DNA of 64,000 bases from Chryseobacterium sp. StRB126 (GCF_000829375.1 NZ_AP014624.1:4774001-4838000); one strand, 5' to 3'; counted from the first letter of the stretch, positions 33,174 through 43,266 are shown. The notes: generated by a model from the sequence alone, not told the origin. Made by a program: numbers and translations.

Positions 33174-35996
33174 TTGAAAAAGATCAGCATTTGCCTTATT
33201 TTATTTTGTGGAATTATACAGATTTCTGCACAGAAAGATAGTATATACATTGGAGCAAAACTCTCTCCTGACAGGAAAACCCTTGAGGTGAATCAGGAGA
33301 TTGTTTATTACAATCATTCGGGCAAAGACCTGCAAACAGTAAAACTTCTGAATTGGGTTTCCGCTTATAACAAACGTGGAACATCCTTAGTCTACCGAAA
33401 ACTGGAAGACCGAAATAATGATTTGCATTTTGCAAAGAGTCATGAAGTGGGGAAACTTCTGGAACTTACTATTAAAGATTCAGAAAACCAAAACATACCA
33501 GTCAATGCAATTTCAGATGAAAATATTTTTCTTCCTCTGAGACAAGCATTAAAACCTGGCGAAAGCATCACTCTACAGCTCAACTATCGGATGCAGCTTC
33601 CCGATAAAAAATTTACGGGATATGGAACATCCGGTCAGAATACTGCTTTAAAATATTTCTTTATTGTTCCGGATCATTTTGATCCGGACAATATTTCTCA
33701 AAGAAAATACCACGATATTGAAGAACCAGTAAGTTTCAATACTTTCTGGACCGTAAATTTTGATATTCCGGTGAACAGTTTTATTGAAAGTAATCTACCC
33801 CAGATTCAGATGAATTCTTTTCAGGGCTATCTGGATTCAGATCCTGAATTTTCGGTTTCTCCAAATACTTATCCTATTATAAAAGCCAATATTGATGGCA
33901 GTGACATTGAAGTAAAGTTTGGCTATAATCTTAAGCCCGAAGAGAAACAAAATCTGGAATTTTACTTACCTCTTCACTTAAAATTTCTCAAAGAAAAAAT
34001 AGGTTCTCTTCCGAAAGGCATATTTATTTCAGATAAATTCAGAGCTAAAGAAGATTTCTTCGGGAATAATGATATTACTTTCTGGAAATTCAGATTTCAA
34101 CTATTTACAGATGCTGAAAAAACTGATCTTGATTATTTCGGAATCATTACCAAAAAAGTTCTGGATGAGAAGATCATTGCAGATAAGCAAAAAGATCATT
34201 GGTTTAAAAATGGTTTAAAATCCTATCTTGAAATACAATATCTGAAAAAATTCTACAAAGACACTAAACTTTTAGGAACACTCCCTGAGACCAAATTATT
34301 TGGACTCAAACCTTTAAAATTGTTTCATGCCTCTAAAGTAAAGCTTATAGACCGGTACGGACTGGCATATCAATATATTATGCTTCAAAATCTGGATCAG
34401 AAAATTGATGAAGATTTCACCAGTTTAAGTAATTTCAATGATATGGCTATCAGTAGTTTTGAAACAGGAAGTCTGTTCAATTATTCTGCTGATAAAATGG
34501 GAGATCAGTCTTTTAATGATCTTGTTAAAGAGTATGTTTCAAAAAGTTCAGGAAGTAGAATTAATCCGGATGATTTTTTGAAACAACTCTCAGAAAAAGA
34601 AAAATCTGCCCATTATCTTGAAAGTTTTTTCGAACAGAAAAACAGGGTCAATTTTAAGCTGAAACATATTAGTAAAGAAAACGATTCTTTACAGATTAAA
34701 ATCGCAAAAAATACAAACGTTTCTATTCCTGTAAAACTTGAAACCGAAACCAGAGAGGGCGAAAAAAAATCTTATTGGATAGAAACAAAAGAAAATGAGA
34801 AAATAAAAGAAATTTCTCTTCCTGCATCAGATAATATTTATAAAGTAACCCTAAATAATGGTTACATTTTCCCAGAGTCCAGTTATCGGGATAACTTCCT
34901 GTATGCCAAAGGAATATTTTCAAATACAAAAAGAATTAAGTTTAAACTCATAAAGGACATTCCAAATCCTGAATACAACGAAATCTATGTAAGTCCTAGA
35001 GTTCGATTCAACAACACTTATGATAAATTTTTGTTAGGAGCTAATTTTAAAAACCAGTCATTCTTTGATCAGAAATTCCTGTATTCGTTTACCCCTACAT
35101 ACAGTACAGGAACAGGAAAACTGACCGGTTCAGGAGGCGTTTCTTACTCTTTCCTACCGGCTGAAAGTATGTTCAGAAGTATTACATTTGGAGTTTCCGG
35201 ATCTTATTTCCATTATGATTATGACTTAGCGTACAGAAAAGCTTCTGTGTTTTCAACCCTAAACTTTAGAAAAAATCCAAGAAGTACAGTAAGCAGAAGT
35301 CTTGGTGTTTCCTATAATTATTTTGAAAGAGATCTAAGCCCTGTCATGATCGCTAATGATGATTACAAAAAATACAATCTTTGGGGATTGGGATATAGCT
35401 ATAGTGACAGTCAGATGATCCATGAGAAAAGTTTGAGCCTGAGTGCACAGGGTATGGAAGATTTCAACAAAATTACAGCTGAAGGATTCTATAGGTGGGA
35501 ATTCGCTCCAAGACAAAAACTAAGTGTTCGTTTATTTGCCGGATATTTTCTCAGAAATGATACCCGCAATGATTTATTCAACTATGGAATTTCAAGGGTA
35601 TCCAATTATACATTCTCATATAGTCTTTTAGGAGAAAGTGCCAGCAGCGGTCTACTTTCACAACAGTTTATTCTGGCTGACGGTGGATTTAAATCATTTC
35701 TTCCGGGAACGGTTAATCAATGGATCACTTCTGTGAATGTAGATTCCAGCATATGGAAAATATTTCATGTGTATGCCGATGCAGGAGTGTATAAAAACAA
35801 GGATCATTCTGCAAAATTTATCTGGGACAGTGGAATTAAGGTCAGAATTATCCCGGATTTCCTTGAAGTTTATTTTCCAATACAGTCTTCATTGGGGTTT
35901 GAGCCCGGATTTAAAGATTATGCAAAACGTATCCGATATACGCTGGTTCTTAATCTCGGATCCATCATCAATGCAGCAAGAAGAGGCTGGTATTAA
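33174..35996 (+). CDS. outer-membrane protein with degenerate M1-peptidase-like domain and C-terminal barrel
   Basis: 940 residues from a TTG (MKKISICLILFCGII...AQ, a signal peptide; no ATG fits). Residues about 20-260 look like the N-terminal beta domain of M1 aminopeptidases. Around 325-353 the peptidase helix region is recognisable (ITKKVLDE then HWFKNGLKSYLE, the counterpart of the WLxEGFAxYLE block), but the zinc motif HExxH is missing. So it is probably not a peptidase. From about 590 onward the sequence is an alternating aromatic/beta-strand barrel (EIYVSPRVRFNNTYDKFLLG; last residues RYTLVLNLGSIINAARRGWY). Function unknown. Confidence 0.65.
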   Translation: MKKISICLILFCGIIQISAQKDSIYIGAKLSPDRKTLEVNQEIVYYNHSGKDLQTVKLLNWVSAYNKRGTSLVYRKLEDRNNDLHFAKSHEVGKLLELTIKDSENQNIPVNAISDENIFLPLRQALKPGESITLQLNYRMQLPDKKFTGYGTSGQNTALKYFFIVPDHFDPDNISQRKYHDIEEPVSFNTFWTVNFDIPVNSFIESNLPQIQMNSFQGYLDSDPEFSVSPNTYPIIKANIDGSDIEVKFGYNLKPEEKQNLEFYLPLHLKFLKEKIGSLPKGIFISDKFRAKEDFFGNNDITFWKFRFQLFTDAEKTDLDYFGIITKKVLDEKIIADKQKDHWFKNGLKSYLEIQYLKKFYKDTKLLGTLPETKLFGLKPLKLFHASKVKLIDRYGLAYQYIMLQNLDQKIDEDFTSLSNFNDMAISSFETGSLFNYSADKMGDQSFNDLVKEYVSKSSGSRINPDDFLKQLSEKEKSAHYLESFFEQKNRVNFKLKHISKENDSLQIKIAKNTNVSIPVKLETETREGEKKSYWIETKENEKIKEISLPASDNIYKVTLNNGYIFPESSYRDNFLYAKGIFSNTKRIKFKLIKDIPNPEYNEIYVSPRVRFNNTYDKFLLGANFKNQSFFDQKFLYSFTPTYSTGTGKLTGSGGVSYSFLPAESMFRSITFGVSGSYFHYDYDLAYRKASVFSTLNFRKNPRSTVSRSLGVSYNYFERDLSPVMIANDDYKKYNLWGLGYSYSDSQMIHEKSLSLSAQGMEDFNKITAEGFYRWEFAPRQKLSVRLFAGYFLRNDTRNDLFNYGISRVSNYTFSYSLLGESASSGLLSQQFILADGGFKSFLPGTVNQWITSVNVDSSIWKIFHVYADAGVYKNKDHSAKFIWDSGIKVRIIPDFLEVYFPIQSSLGFEPGFKDYAKRIRYTLVLNLGSIINAARRGWY

Positions 35997-36001
35997 AAAT
36001 A

Positions 36002-36031
36002 AAGGAACAGCTTATATTTAAACTGTTCCTT
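36002..36031. terminator. convergent terminator
   Basis: AAGGAACAG / CTGTTCCTT with a 12-base loop between two converging genes; A-rich and T-rich flanks serve both directions. Confidence 0.75.
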
Positions 36032-36050
36032 ATCAAAAAATATTGAAAAA

Positions 36051-36860
36051 CTAATCTTTTACAATTTTTTGTGAAACAGGAGCATTGTTAACAGTTCCTG
36101 TCACGATATAAGTTCCCTTTGGGAGTTCTGTAATATCTATATTCTGAGCAAATTTTGTAGGCGATTTTTTCACAACCTGCCTGAAAGTATCATATATCTT
36201 TACATCTTTAATCTGCATTCCGAAAAGCACATTTCCATCTTTAACAAAAGGATTTTGAACAAAGCCTGCTTTTGCAGCTCCTTCAGCAGAAAAATCTGCC
36301 ATATTATCGCTGTTATTCTCTAAAGTCCTTCTGATTGCTGTTGAGGCTGTAGGTGAAGGAGCTGGTCCATCCCCTTTAAACTGATCGGCATTGGCCCCAT
36401 AGCCTACAAAATCCAATACATTGGAAGATGAAGGGTTCATTACCTGTACAATATTTCCTGCCAATGCTACCTTTCCGGATGTTCCTGAAATCCTTATTCC
36501 AACAGATTTATTGGGGGTACCATCAAAATTTGTAACTGTAGTTGCTATAAAATTCGGTGTTGGCAACGCCTCTACTCCACCATCCACTGCGGCCTCCTGT
36601 ATCAGATAGGTTTCCTCTGGTCCCAACGTAAAATCCGGCAGTGTATGATATTCTGTAAAAGCTCCAATTGCAGGAGCATATTGTATACTTGCTCCTGTTA
36701 AAGAAACCAGAGTGGTTCCTATATTTTTCAGGACAATATAATTATTTTTGAAAACTGCCCCTGAATTCCCATTCCCGCCATAGATCTCATTGATCACAAT
36801 TTGGGCATTGGTAAAAGCTGTCATCAAAACTAAACCAGCAATAGTAAAGATTTTTTTCAT
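36051..36860 (-). CDS. secreted lamin-tail-domain protein, T9SS cargo
   Basis: 269 residues. Signal peptide MKKIFTIAGLVLMTAFTNAQ, then a lamin-tail (LTD) domain starting IVINEIYGGNGNSGAVFKNN, IVLKNIGTTLVSLTGASIQY, and VLDFVGYGANADQFKGDGPA. The last about 80 residues end VTGTVNNAPVSQKIVKD, a type A T9SS sorting domain. It would be exported through T9SS and may stay on the surface. First of three such genes in a row. Confidence 0.85.
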   Translation of the reverse strand: MKKIFTIAGLVLMTAFTNAQIVINEIYGGNGNSGAVFKNNYIVLKNIGTTLVSLTGASIQYAPAIGAFTEYHTLPDFTLGPEETYLIQEAAVDGGVEALPTPNFIATTVTNFDGTPNKSVGIRISGTSGKVALAGNIVQVMNPSSSNVLDFVGYGANADQFKGDGPAPSPTASTAIRRTLENNSDNMADFSAEGAAKAGFVQNPFVKDGNVLFGMQIKDVKIYDTFRQVVKKSPTKFAQNIDITELPKGTYIVTGTVNNAPVSQKIVKD

Positions 36861-36983
36861 TTAAATAATTTTATAAACAGGATTGTAATAAAAACATCAA
36901 AAACAATACCTCTTAATTGGAAATTTACAAAAAAATCCTCTATAAATATATTATATTCCAACTAATAAAGTTTAAATAAATAT

Positions 36984-37026
36984 AAAAAAAGTCCGGCCAT
37001 TTCTTCGAAATGGCCGGACTTTTTTT
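36984..37026. terminator. very strong hairpin terminator
   Basis: GTCCGGCCATTTC-TTC-GAAATGGCCGGAC with A and T runs on the two sides, works in both directions. It separates the T9SS cargo genes at 36860 and 37039. Confidence 0.9.
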
Positions 37027-37038
37027 ATTAATTAATAG

Positions 37039-37830
37039 TTATTGTTTCAAAATTTTCTTAACAATAACATTTCCGTTTTGATTAATCTGTACAAAATTAA
37101 CTCCTACAGGTAATTTTGAGGCATCAAAAGTAGCTGAATTCTGCACTTTTTTAGTTTCAAATAATTGTCCGGTAGCAGAAACAATTTTTACTTCAGCGTT
37201 TCCATTTAAATAAAGATCAAAGGAATTCTTAACGAGTGTATTAGAAATCTTAACACTATTTTTAATAAGCTCCAAATCTTTTGTTCCTAAAGAACCTGCT
37301 GGCGCCAAAACAACATCATCAAAGTAAATAGCCCCTGTAGTCACATTGTTTTGAGAATATACTCTTAAACTAAGTCTTAAAAAAGCTGTCCCTGCAGGTG
37401 TTGTTGCTGTAGCTGTAACATTTGTCCAGTTTGGGCTATCTGTAGTATAAGTTGATGGCTGGAAAGGGTTTCCAGATCCTGGAGTAATGTTAGCACTAGC
37501 ACTTCTGAATTGAATCCAGTGTCTTGCTCTGGCATTCGCATCATTGTCTAGTACCCAATAAGACACAGTATAATCTGCATTTGGAGACGCAGGAACATCA
37601 ACGAAATCTATATTACCATTTGAATTGATAGAAATTGGGGAAACTTTAATAGCATTACTTCCACTATGTACTATTGAAGTTTCTTTAGATCCACCTCCCA
37701 TACTAAACCAACCATCTGGTTTTACAGAAGCATCAGTCCACGTTTCAAAACCACCATTAGTAATCAAATTCTGAGCATTTGAAAATGTAAACGCAGCTGT
37801 TGCTGCTAAAACAGTAAAGATCTTTTTCAT
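37039..37830 (-). CDS. secreted galactose-binding-like domain protein, T9SS cargo
   Basis: 263 residues. Signal peptide ending FTFSNAQ, then NLITNGGFETWTDASVKPDG, a typical start of a carbohydrate-binding jelly-roll (CBM4/9-like or DUF642-like), ending VYSQNNVTTGAIYFDDVVLA. A sorting domain of type A is at the C-terminus (VNFVQINQNGNVIVKKILKQ). No catalytic domain is attached. Confidence 0.8.
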   Translation of the reverse strand: MKKIFTVLAATAAFTFSNAQNLITNGGFETWTDASVKPDGWFSMGGGSKETSIVHSGSNAIKVSPISINSNGNIDFVDVPASPNADYTVSYWVLDNDANARARHWIQFRSASANITPGSGNPFQPSTYTTDSPNWTNVTATATTPAGTAFLRLSLRVYSQNNVTTGAIYFDDVVLAPAGSLGTKDLELIKNSVKISNTLVKNSFDLYLNGNAEVKIVSATGQLFETKKVQNSATFDASKLPVGVNFVQINQNGNVIVKKILKQ

Positions 37831-37874
37831 AGAATAATTTTTTTTAAAAATTTATAGGGTAAAAATACAAAAAA

Positions 37875-37900
37875 ACCACTCCTTATAACCAAAGAGTGGT
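37875..37900 (-). terminator. terminator of the gene at 37924
   Basis: ACCACTC / GAGTGGT around 12 bases, followed on the minus strand by TTTTTTTGTA. Confidence 0.75.
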
Positions 37901-37923
37901 ATATATTTAACAATTTATTAAAA

Positions 37924-38658
37924 TTACTTTTTAATAATCTTCTCAGAAACAGCTTTACCATTAACATTTCCTACCACAAAATAAATCCCACTCTGTAGAT
38001 TTTCCACATTCACAGACCCATTTTCAGAAATAGATGCCGTTTTTACTACCTGCCCATTTGCATTGAAAATCTTAATATCGGATTTTGTTCCAAAGTAGAT
38101 TTCTTTGTCCACAGAAGTATTTTTAATAAAAATTTCTTTTTTCCCTCTAACTTCTGCTGTTGCTAAACTTCCTGCTGCTGTCCAAGAAATATCATCTACA
38201 ACAATTTGTCTGCTTCCTGTAGATCTGAATTCTATTACAACGTCTCCAGAAACATTTGCTGTTAAAGTTCTAGTATAATTTGTACCCATAGCATCCAGCG
38301 TATATGAATCATACATTGTTCCATTAACATATACCTGAATAATTCTATTAGCGGCAGTACCACCAGTAAAGTAAGATCTAACTGTATAAGTAACATTTCC
38401 TACCCCTCCTGCTCCAGAGTTTGCTTTTACATTTCTAGTCCCGTTCAAATCAAATCCAACAGAAGTTCCTGTAACATTATCACCAGTTGTAACTTTTCTT
38501 GCTCCGCTATAGTTCCATGTAACTCCATTATCTCCAGTATAACTACCAGAAGTATAACCACCTGCAGTAGCGCTTAGGTTAGTAAATGATTCTGACCCTT
38601 GTGCAGACGCTGAAATTGCAAGAACTGCAACAGCAAATAACGAATAAAGTTTTTTCAT
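37924..38658 (-). CDS. secreted T9SS cargo protein with one beta domain
   Basis: 244 residues. Signal peptide MKKLYSLFAVAVLAISASAQ. The body (about residues 25-160) has NLSATAGGYTSGSYTGDNGV and ends VVIEFRSTGSRQIVVDDISW, a jelly-roll-like domain. C-terminal sorting domain: IYFVVGNVNGKAVSEKIIKK. Third of the three secreted proteins, probably its own transcript because a terminator lies on each side. Confidence 0.8.
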   Translation of the reverse strand: MKKLYSLFAVAVLAISASAQGSESFTNLSATAGGYTSGSYTGDNGVTWNYSGARKVTTGDNVTGTSVGFDLNGTRNVKANSGAGGVGNVTYTVRSYFTGGTAANRIIQVYVNGTMYDSYTLDAMGTNYTRTLTANVSGDVVIEFRSTGSRQIVVDDISWTAAGSLATAEVRGKKEIFIKNTSVDKEIYFGTKSDIKIFNANGQVVKTASISENGSVNVENLQSGIYFVVGNVNGKAVSEKIIKK

Positions 38659-38808
38659 GTTTTTAATTTTTAATAATTAATAATTTCAGTGCCCAAATTA
38701 CACTTAATTTTCAGCACATCACAATATTTAGATTAATTTTCTGTTAATAATAGTTAATCCGATGCTATTAACATTTTTTAATTACTTTTACCAATTATTT
38801 TTGAGGAG

Positions 38809-41800
38809 TTGCGGAATATTTTTATCCTATTCGTTGTTTTTTTCTTTGGCATATTTTCAGGAAATGCTCAGGTATTTTCATGGAAAAATCCCAACGTTCC
38901 TGAGGACAGTGTTAAAAAAGATAGTATTCTCGTCGCTAAGCTTGAACAGGACATTTTTGCAAAAGATACTTTAGACTTTATCCGAACTCATAACAGAATT
39001 GTTGTTGATGAAGCTGTACTGGCAAAAAATGATAAAAAAAGATTTCTGGGTGAGCTAAATTCCAAAGGGTCCATTATCCGTGGAATTACATTTGGTAATA
39101 ATCAGGGACAATCTGTACAAAGTTCTATGGATCTTCAGATTTCTGGACGACTTTCCAAAGATGTCACCATTTTAGCAAGTATTTCCGACCATAACTTACC
39201 CATTCAGGCTGATGGATATACTCAAACTTTAGAAGAGTTTGATAAAATCTACATGCAGCTTAACATTAAGGATAAATCGATTCTTAGAGCCGGACACCTT
39301 GATCTTATGGAGTCTAAAAATTATTTTGCCAAATATCAGAGACGAAGCATGGGAATTCAGTTTCAGACAGAATTTGGGAAAGAAAATAAAACATTTGTGG
39401 ATATTTCTGCCGGTGTAGCACGAAGTGAATTTCACAGAATCCGTTTCCAGGGGGTTGAAGGAAATCAAGGACCTTACCGTTTGACAGGGAAAAATGGAGA
39501 ACAGTTCATTACTTTGATCTCAGGTTCTGAACAGGTATTTATTGATGGTATCTTAATGAAACGTGGGGAAAACCAGGACTATGTTATCAACTATAACACG
39601 GGTGAAGTTACCTTTACCAGTTTCCGTCCTATTTTCCAGCAGAATTTCATTACCATTTCATACAACTACGCCAACAGGAATTATTCAAGATATTTATTTA
39701 CCGGAAAGCTTGAACATCAAAGGGAAAAGTTCAAAGTTGGATTGAATTGGTTCATGGAAAATGACAACAAAAATGCACCTCTAGCTTTAAGCTTATCTAA
39801 AGAAGATGAACAGATCCTTGCCAATGCAGGAAATGATCCTAATCTGATGTATGCACCATCGGGAGTTGTTACAGAATATGATGTTAATAAAATTCTATAC
39901 CGCTTAAATACTGCCGGAAATTTCTATGAACTTTCTGCTGATCCCAATGAAACGCTTTACCAGGTATCATTTACTTATTTCGGAGCCAATCTGGGAGATT
40001 ATAAAACAGCAAAAACAACCAATAACGGACGTGTTTTTGAATATGTAGGACCCAATGCCGGAGATTACAAAGCGGTGAGAAAACTTCCTTCACCACAAAA
40101 ATCTCAGGTATTCTCTCTTAATTCTGAATATTTGCTGAATGAAGGAAAAATTGGTGCAGATATTTCTTTAAGTAATTATGATGTCAATCTATTTTCATCT
40201 AAAGATTCTGACCAGAATACAGGCTATGCTTACCGAATCTTCGGAAATAAAACTTTTACAAAAAGCTCTTGGAAAGGTACTCCAAGCTTTGAATATCAGT
40301 ATATAGACAAACAGTTCCATATCCTGGACCGTATCAATGATGTGGAATTCTCCAGAGATTTCAACTTAACACAGGAGTTTAACAAAAAGACACAGAATCG
40401 TTTTATCTTCAGCTTTTTAAATAAATGGAATAATAAATCTACTTTAAATTACCGTATCAATTACTTAAATGAACAGAATTCTTATAAGGGTATTAAAAAT
40501 GATCTCGATTTCGGCTGGATCACCGGGAAATTCTTTACAAAAGGAAATCTATCTTACCTGAGCACCAATGCTACCCTTCAGGATACCAAATTCATCCGTG
40601 GTGGAATATCAACAGAATTTACAGGAAAGAAAGGAAGCTGGGCTATAGGAGGAAGCATGGAGCATAATGAGAAAAAGTACAATGATACTCAGCTTATGGA
40701 TGTCACAAGTTTCAGCTGGAAAGAAATCTTCGTGCAAAAGAAAATAGGAGACAGTACCCGTACAAAATTGCTTGCCAAAGTATATATGAGGGATAATGAC
40801 TCAGTTCGCAACAACAGGCTTCAGAATATGAATAATATCCTTGGATTCATGGCAGAAAGTCAGATTATCAAAACAGAAAGAACAACTTTAAATGCACTGA
40901 TTCATTACAGAAAATTCTTTTATTCAGGAGCAGAAGGTGGCGTCACCAGAAACAATGACTTTGTGGTTGGAAATATTCTTTACAATCAGCAGCTTTTCAG
41001 AAACGGAATGCGTTTACAAGCGTTCTATGAGCTTGGAAATGGACAGGAAGCACAAAGGGAGTTTCAGTATATTAAAGTAACGGATGGGCAAGGTGTTTAT
41101 AAATGGACAGACTACAACGGTGACGGTATTCAGCAGCTTGACGAATTTGAAATTGCCGAATATTCCGATCTGGCTAAATACATTAGGGTTTATACCAACT
41201 CTGTACGGTATATTCCATCCAATAAAAACAAATTACAATTAGCTTTATTTGTAAATCCAGCGATTGTCTTTAATTCGGAAAATGCTTTCTTAAAGCGTTG
41301 GAATTTTAATATTTCGTTAAATTCTCAAAACTCATTCTATAAAAAAGATAAGGTTTTGGTACTAAATCCGTTTGAGAAAAACAGCGATCAGATCCTTAAA
41401 AATCAAAATATTTTAACCTCGGTACAGTTCAATCCGACCGATAAATCCGGATGGAATGGAAACTACCGATTCATTACAAACGATAACCTTATCAATGCTA
41501 ATTTCAGTAACGAAGAACGTGAACAAACTTCCCACTTCCTGAATATTGGATATTGGTTCAATAAAGAATTCAGGGTTGACTGGGAAAACTCTGTTCATGA
41601 TATTAAAAATACTTCACAGTTATTTATAACAAGGGATTACCGTTTAAATAATTTTGAAACCAAACCAAAGGCCACTTATAAATTTACAGATGCTCTTCAG
41701 GCTGAGCTTTCGTCTGCTTACCGCCAAAAACAAAGGATAGATGGTGAAGAATTGTTAAAAGCATTTGATGTGACAGGAACCATCCAATGGGAATTCAGAA

Positions 41801-42036
41801 AGACTTCCATTCGTGGAAATTTCTCTTTCATCAACAATAATTTTAATGGTAATAACTTCAGTATTGTAGGAAACCAGATGCTAGATGGTCTGAAACCCGG
41901 TAAAAACCAGGTATGGAGTGTATTCATCCAGCAGGCAATCAATTCATTTATCCAGTTGAACTTAAATTACGAAGGAAGAAACTCCGGAGAAAGGACTATC
42001 CATATCGGAAGCATGCAGGTAAAAGCAAGTTTCTAG
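38809..42036 (+). CDS. very large outer-membrane beta-barrel protein, function unknown
   Basis: 1075 residues from a TTG (no in-frame ATG at the start; an ATT at 38797 is an alternative). A signal peptide (FILFVVFFFGIFSGNAQ) is followed by a region like SIIRGITFGNNQGQSVQSSM and SISDHNLPIQADGYTQTLEE that is common in long Bacteroidota surface proteins of unknown role. From about 250 on it is made of alternating-residue strands typical of a barrel, ending MQVKASF (C-terminal Phe). It is not a TonB receptor: no plug motif. Position next to T9SS cargo genes is a hint only. Confidence 0.6.
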   Translation: MRNIFILFVVFFFGIFSGNAQVFSWKNPNVPEDSVKKDSILVAKLEQDIFAKDTLDFIRTHNRIVVDEAVLAKNDKKRFLGELNSKGSIIRGITFGNNQGQSVQSSMDLQISGRLSKDVTILASISDHNLPIQADGYTQTLEEFDKIYMQLNIKDKSILRAGHLDLMESKNYFAKYQRRSMGIQFQTEFGKENKTFVDISAGVARSEFHRIRFQGVEGNQGPYRLTGKNGEQFITLISGSEQVFIDGILMKRGENQDYVINYNTGEVTFTSFRPIFQQNFITISYNYANRNYSRYLFTGKLEHQREKFKVGLNWFMENDNKNAPLALSLSKEDEQILANAGNDPNLMYAPSGVVTEYDVNKILYRLNTAGNFYELSADPNETLYQVSFTYFGANLGDYKTAKTTNNGRVFEYVGPNAGDYKAVRKLPSPQKSQVFSLNSEYLLNEGKIGADISLSNYDVNLFSSKDSDQNTGYAYRIFGNKTFTKSSWKGTPSFEYQYIDKQFHILDRINDVEFSRDFNLTQEFNKKTQNRFIFSFLNKWNNKSTLNYRINYLNEQNSYKGIKNDLDFGWITGKFFTKGNLSYLSTNATLQDTKFIRGGISTEFTGKKGSWAIGGSMEHNEKKYNDTQLMDVTSFSWKEIFVQKKIGDSTRTKLLAKVYMRDNDSVRNNRLQNMNNILGFMAESQIIKTERTTLNALIHYRKFFYSGAEGGVTRNNDFVVGNILYNQQLFRNGMRLQAFYELGNGQEAQREFQYIKVTDGQGVYKWTDYNGDGIQQLDEFEIAEYSDLAKYIRVYTNSVRYIPSNKNKLQLALFVNPAIVFNSENAFLKRWNFNISLNSQNSFYKKDKVLVLNPFEKNSDQILKNQNILTSVQFNPTDKSGWNGNYRFITNDNLINANFSNEEREQTSHFLNIGYWFNKEFRVDWENSVHDIKNTSQLFITRDYRLNNFETKPKATYKFTDALQAELSSAYRQKQRIDGEELLKAFDVTGTIQWEFRKTSIRGNFSFINNNFNGNNFSIVGNQMLDGLKPGKNQVWSVFIQQAINSFIQLNLNYEGRNSGERTIHIGSMQVKASF

Positions 42037-42135
42037 AAACCCAACGTTTAAGGCTTAAGGTTCCTAGTTAGTTATTTCTCACTACTCTAAATTTTCTTCC
42101 CACCGCTCTAATACTCTACTACTCTAATACTCTCA
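42037..42135. repeat. low-complexity intergenic repeat (CTCTAATACTCTACTACTCTAA)
   Basis: The words CTCTAATACTCT and ACTCTAATACTCTC are tandem, preceded by TTTCTCACTACTCTAAATTT. It is the same style of pyrimidine-rich text found as the right arm in other modules, here without a clear left arm. Confidence 0.5.
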
Positions 42136-42201
42136 AACATCTTTCAAACTCATCATTTACAGTAATAGATAATATCATATTTTCTACTAATCAGAATTTT
42201 G

Positions 42202-42209
42202 TAAATTTG
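42202..42209 (+). promoter_or_regulatory. -7 box of dus (TAAATTTG), leaderless
   Basis: TAAATTTG ends 4 bases before the ATG at 42214. With a start site 4-5 bases after the box, transcription begins at the AUG. Confidence 0.55.
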
Positions 42210-42213
42210 CACC

Positions 42214-43209
42214 ATGATAAAAATAGGCAATATAGAACTGCCGGAATTTCCACTTTTGCTGGCTCCGATGGAAGACGTAAGTGATCCTCCGTTCAGACGT
42301 TTGTGTAAAATGCACGGTGCAGATTTAATGTATTCGGAATTTATTTCTTCCGAAGGGTTAATTCGTGATGCCATCAAGAGCCGTAAAAAACTGGATATTT
42401 TCGATTATGAAAGACCAGTCGGGATACAAATCTTTGGTGGTGATGAAGAAGCAATGGCTATGTCTGCGAGGATTGTTGAAACAGTAAATCCGGACTTGGT
42501 AGACATTAATTTTGGTTGCCCTGTAAAAAAAGTGGTTTGCAAAGGGGCCGGAGCTGGAGTTTTGAAAGATATTGACCTTATGGTTCGTCTTACAAAGGCA
42601 GTAGTGAGCTCTACCCACCTTCCTGTAACCGTTAAAACCCGTCTGGGGTGGGACAGTACTTGTATCAATATTGATGAAGTAGCAGAACGTCTTCAGGAAA
42701 CCGGAATTAAAGCCCTTACCATACATGCCAGAACCCGTGCACAAATGTACAAGGGAGAAGCAGATTGGGAACATATTTCAAGAATTAAACAAAATCCTAA
42801 TATTGAAATTCCGATTTTCGGAAACGGTGATATAGATTCACCTGAAAAAGCACTTGAATACAAACAAAAGTATGCTTGTGACGGAATTATGATTGGACGT
42901 GCTGCTATTGGATATCCTTGGATATTTAATGAAATCAAGCATTTCTTTAAGACAGGTGAACATTTACCTGCTCCTACTATTTCAGACCGATTATTAGCAG
43001 TTCGTCAGCATGCTGAGTGGAGTGCAGAATGGAAAGGGGAAAGATTAGGACTGGTAGAAATGAGACAGCACTATAGCAACTATTTCAGAGGTATTCCTCA
43101 CTTCAAAGACTTCAGAAAAAGATTCCTGGAAGTGTTCACATTAGAAGAAATGGATGCCCTGATTAAGGAAACCCAGCAATTCTACGAAGAATATCAGGCT
43201 CAGGTATAA
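42214..43209 (+). CDS. dus: tRNA-dihydrouridine synthase
   Basis: 331 residues. It reduces uridine in tRNA D-loops with FMN. Blocks present: PLLLAPMEDVSDPPFRRLCK, the FMN/catalytic DINFGCPVKKVVCKGAGAGV with the catalytic Cys, VTVKTRLGWD, TIHARTRAQMYKGEADW and GIMIGRAAIGYPWIF. Subfamily DusB-like by overall layout but not firmly assigned. Confidence 0.95.
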   Translation: MIKIGNIELPEFPLLLAPMEDVSDPPFRRLCKMHGADLMYSEFISSEGLIRDAIKSRKKLDIFDYERPVGIQIFGGDEEAMAMSARIVETVNPDLVDINFGCPVKKVVCKGAGAGVLKDIDLMVRLTKAVVSSTHLPVTVKTRLGWDSTCINIDEVAERLQETGIKALTIHARTRAQMYKGEADWEHISRIKQNPNIEIPIFGNGDIDSPEKALEYKQKYACDGIMIGRAAIGYPWIFNEIKHFFKTGEHLPAPTISDRLLAVRQHAEWSAEWKGERLGLVEMRQHYSNYFRGIPHFKDFRKRFLEVFTLEEMDALIKETQQFYEEYQAQV

Positions 43210-43213
43210 AAAT

Positions 43214-43247
43214 AAAAACCATCAAATTAACTTGATGGTTTTTTTAT
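43214..43247 (+). terminator. terminator of dus
   Basis: AAAACCATCAA-ATTAAC-TTGATGGTTTT and T-run. Confidence 0.9.
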
Positions 43248-43266
43248 TTGTTCTTGAATATCAAAT

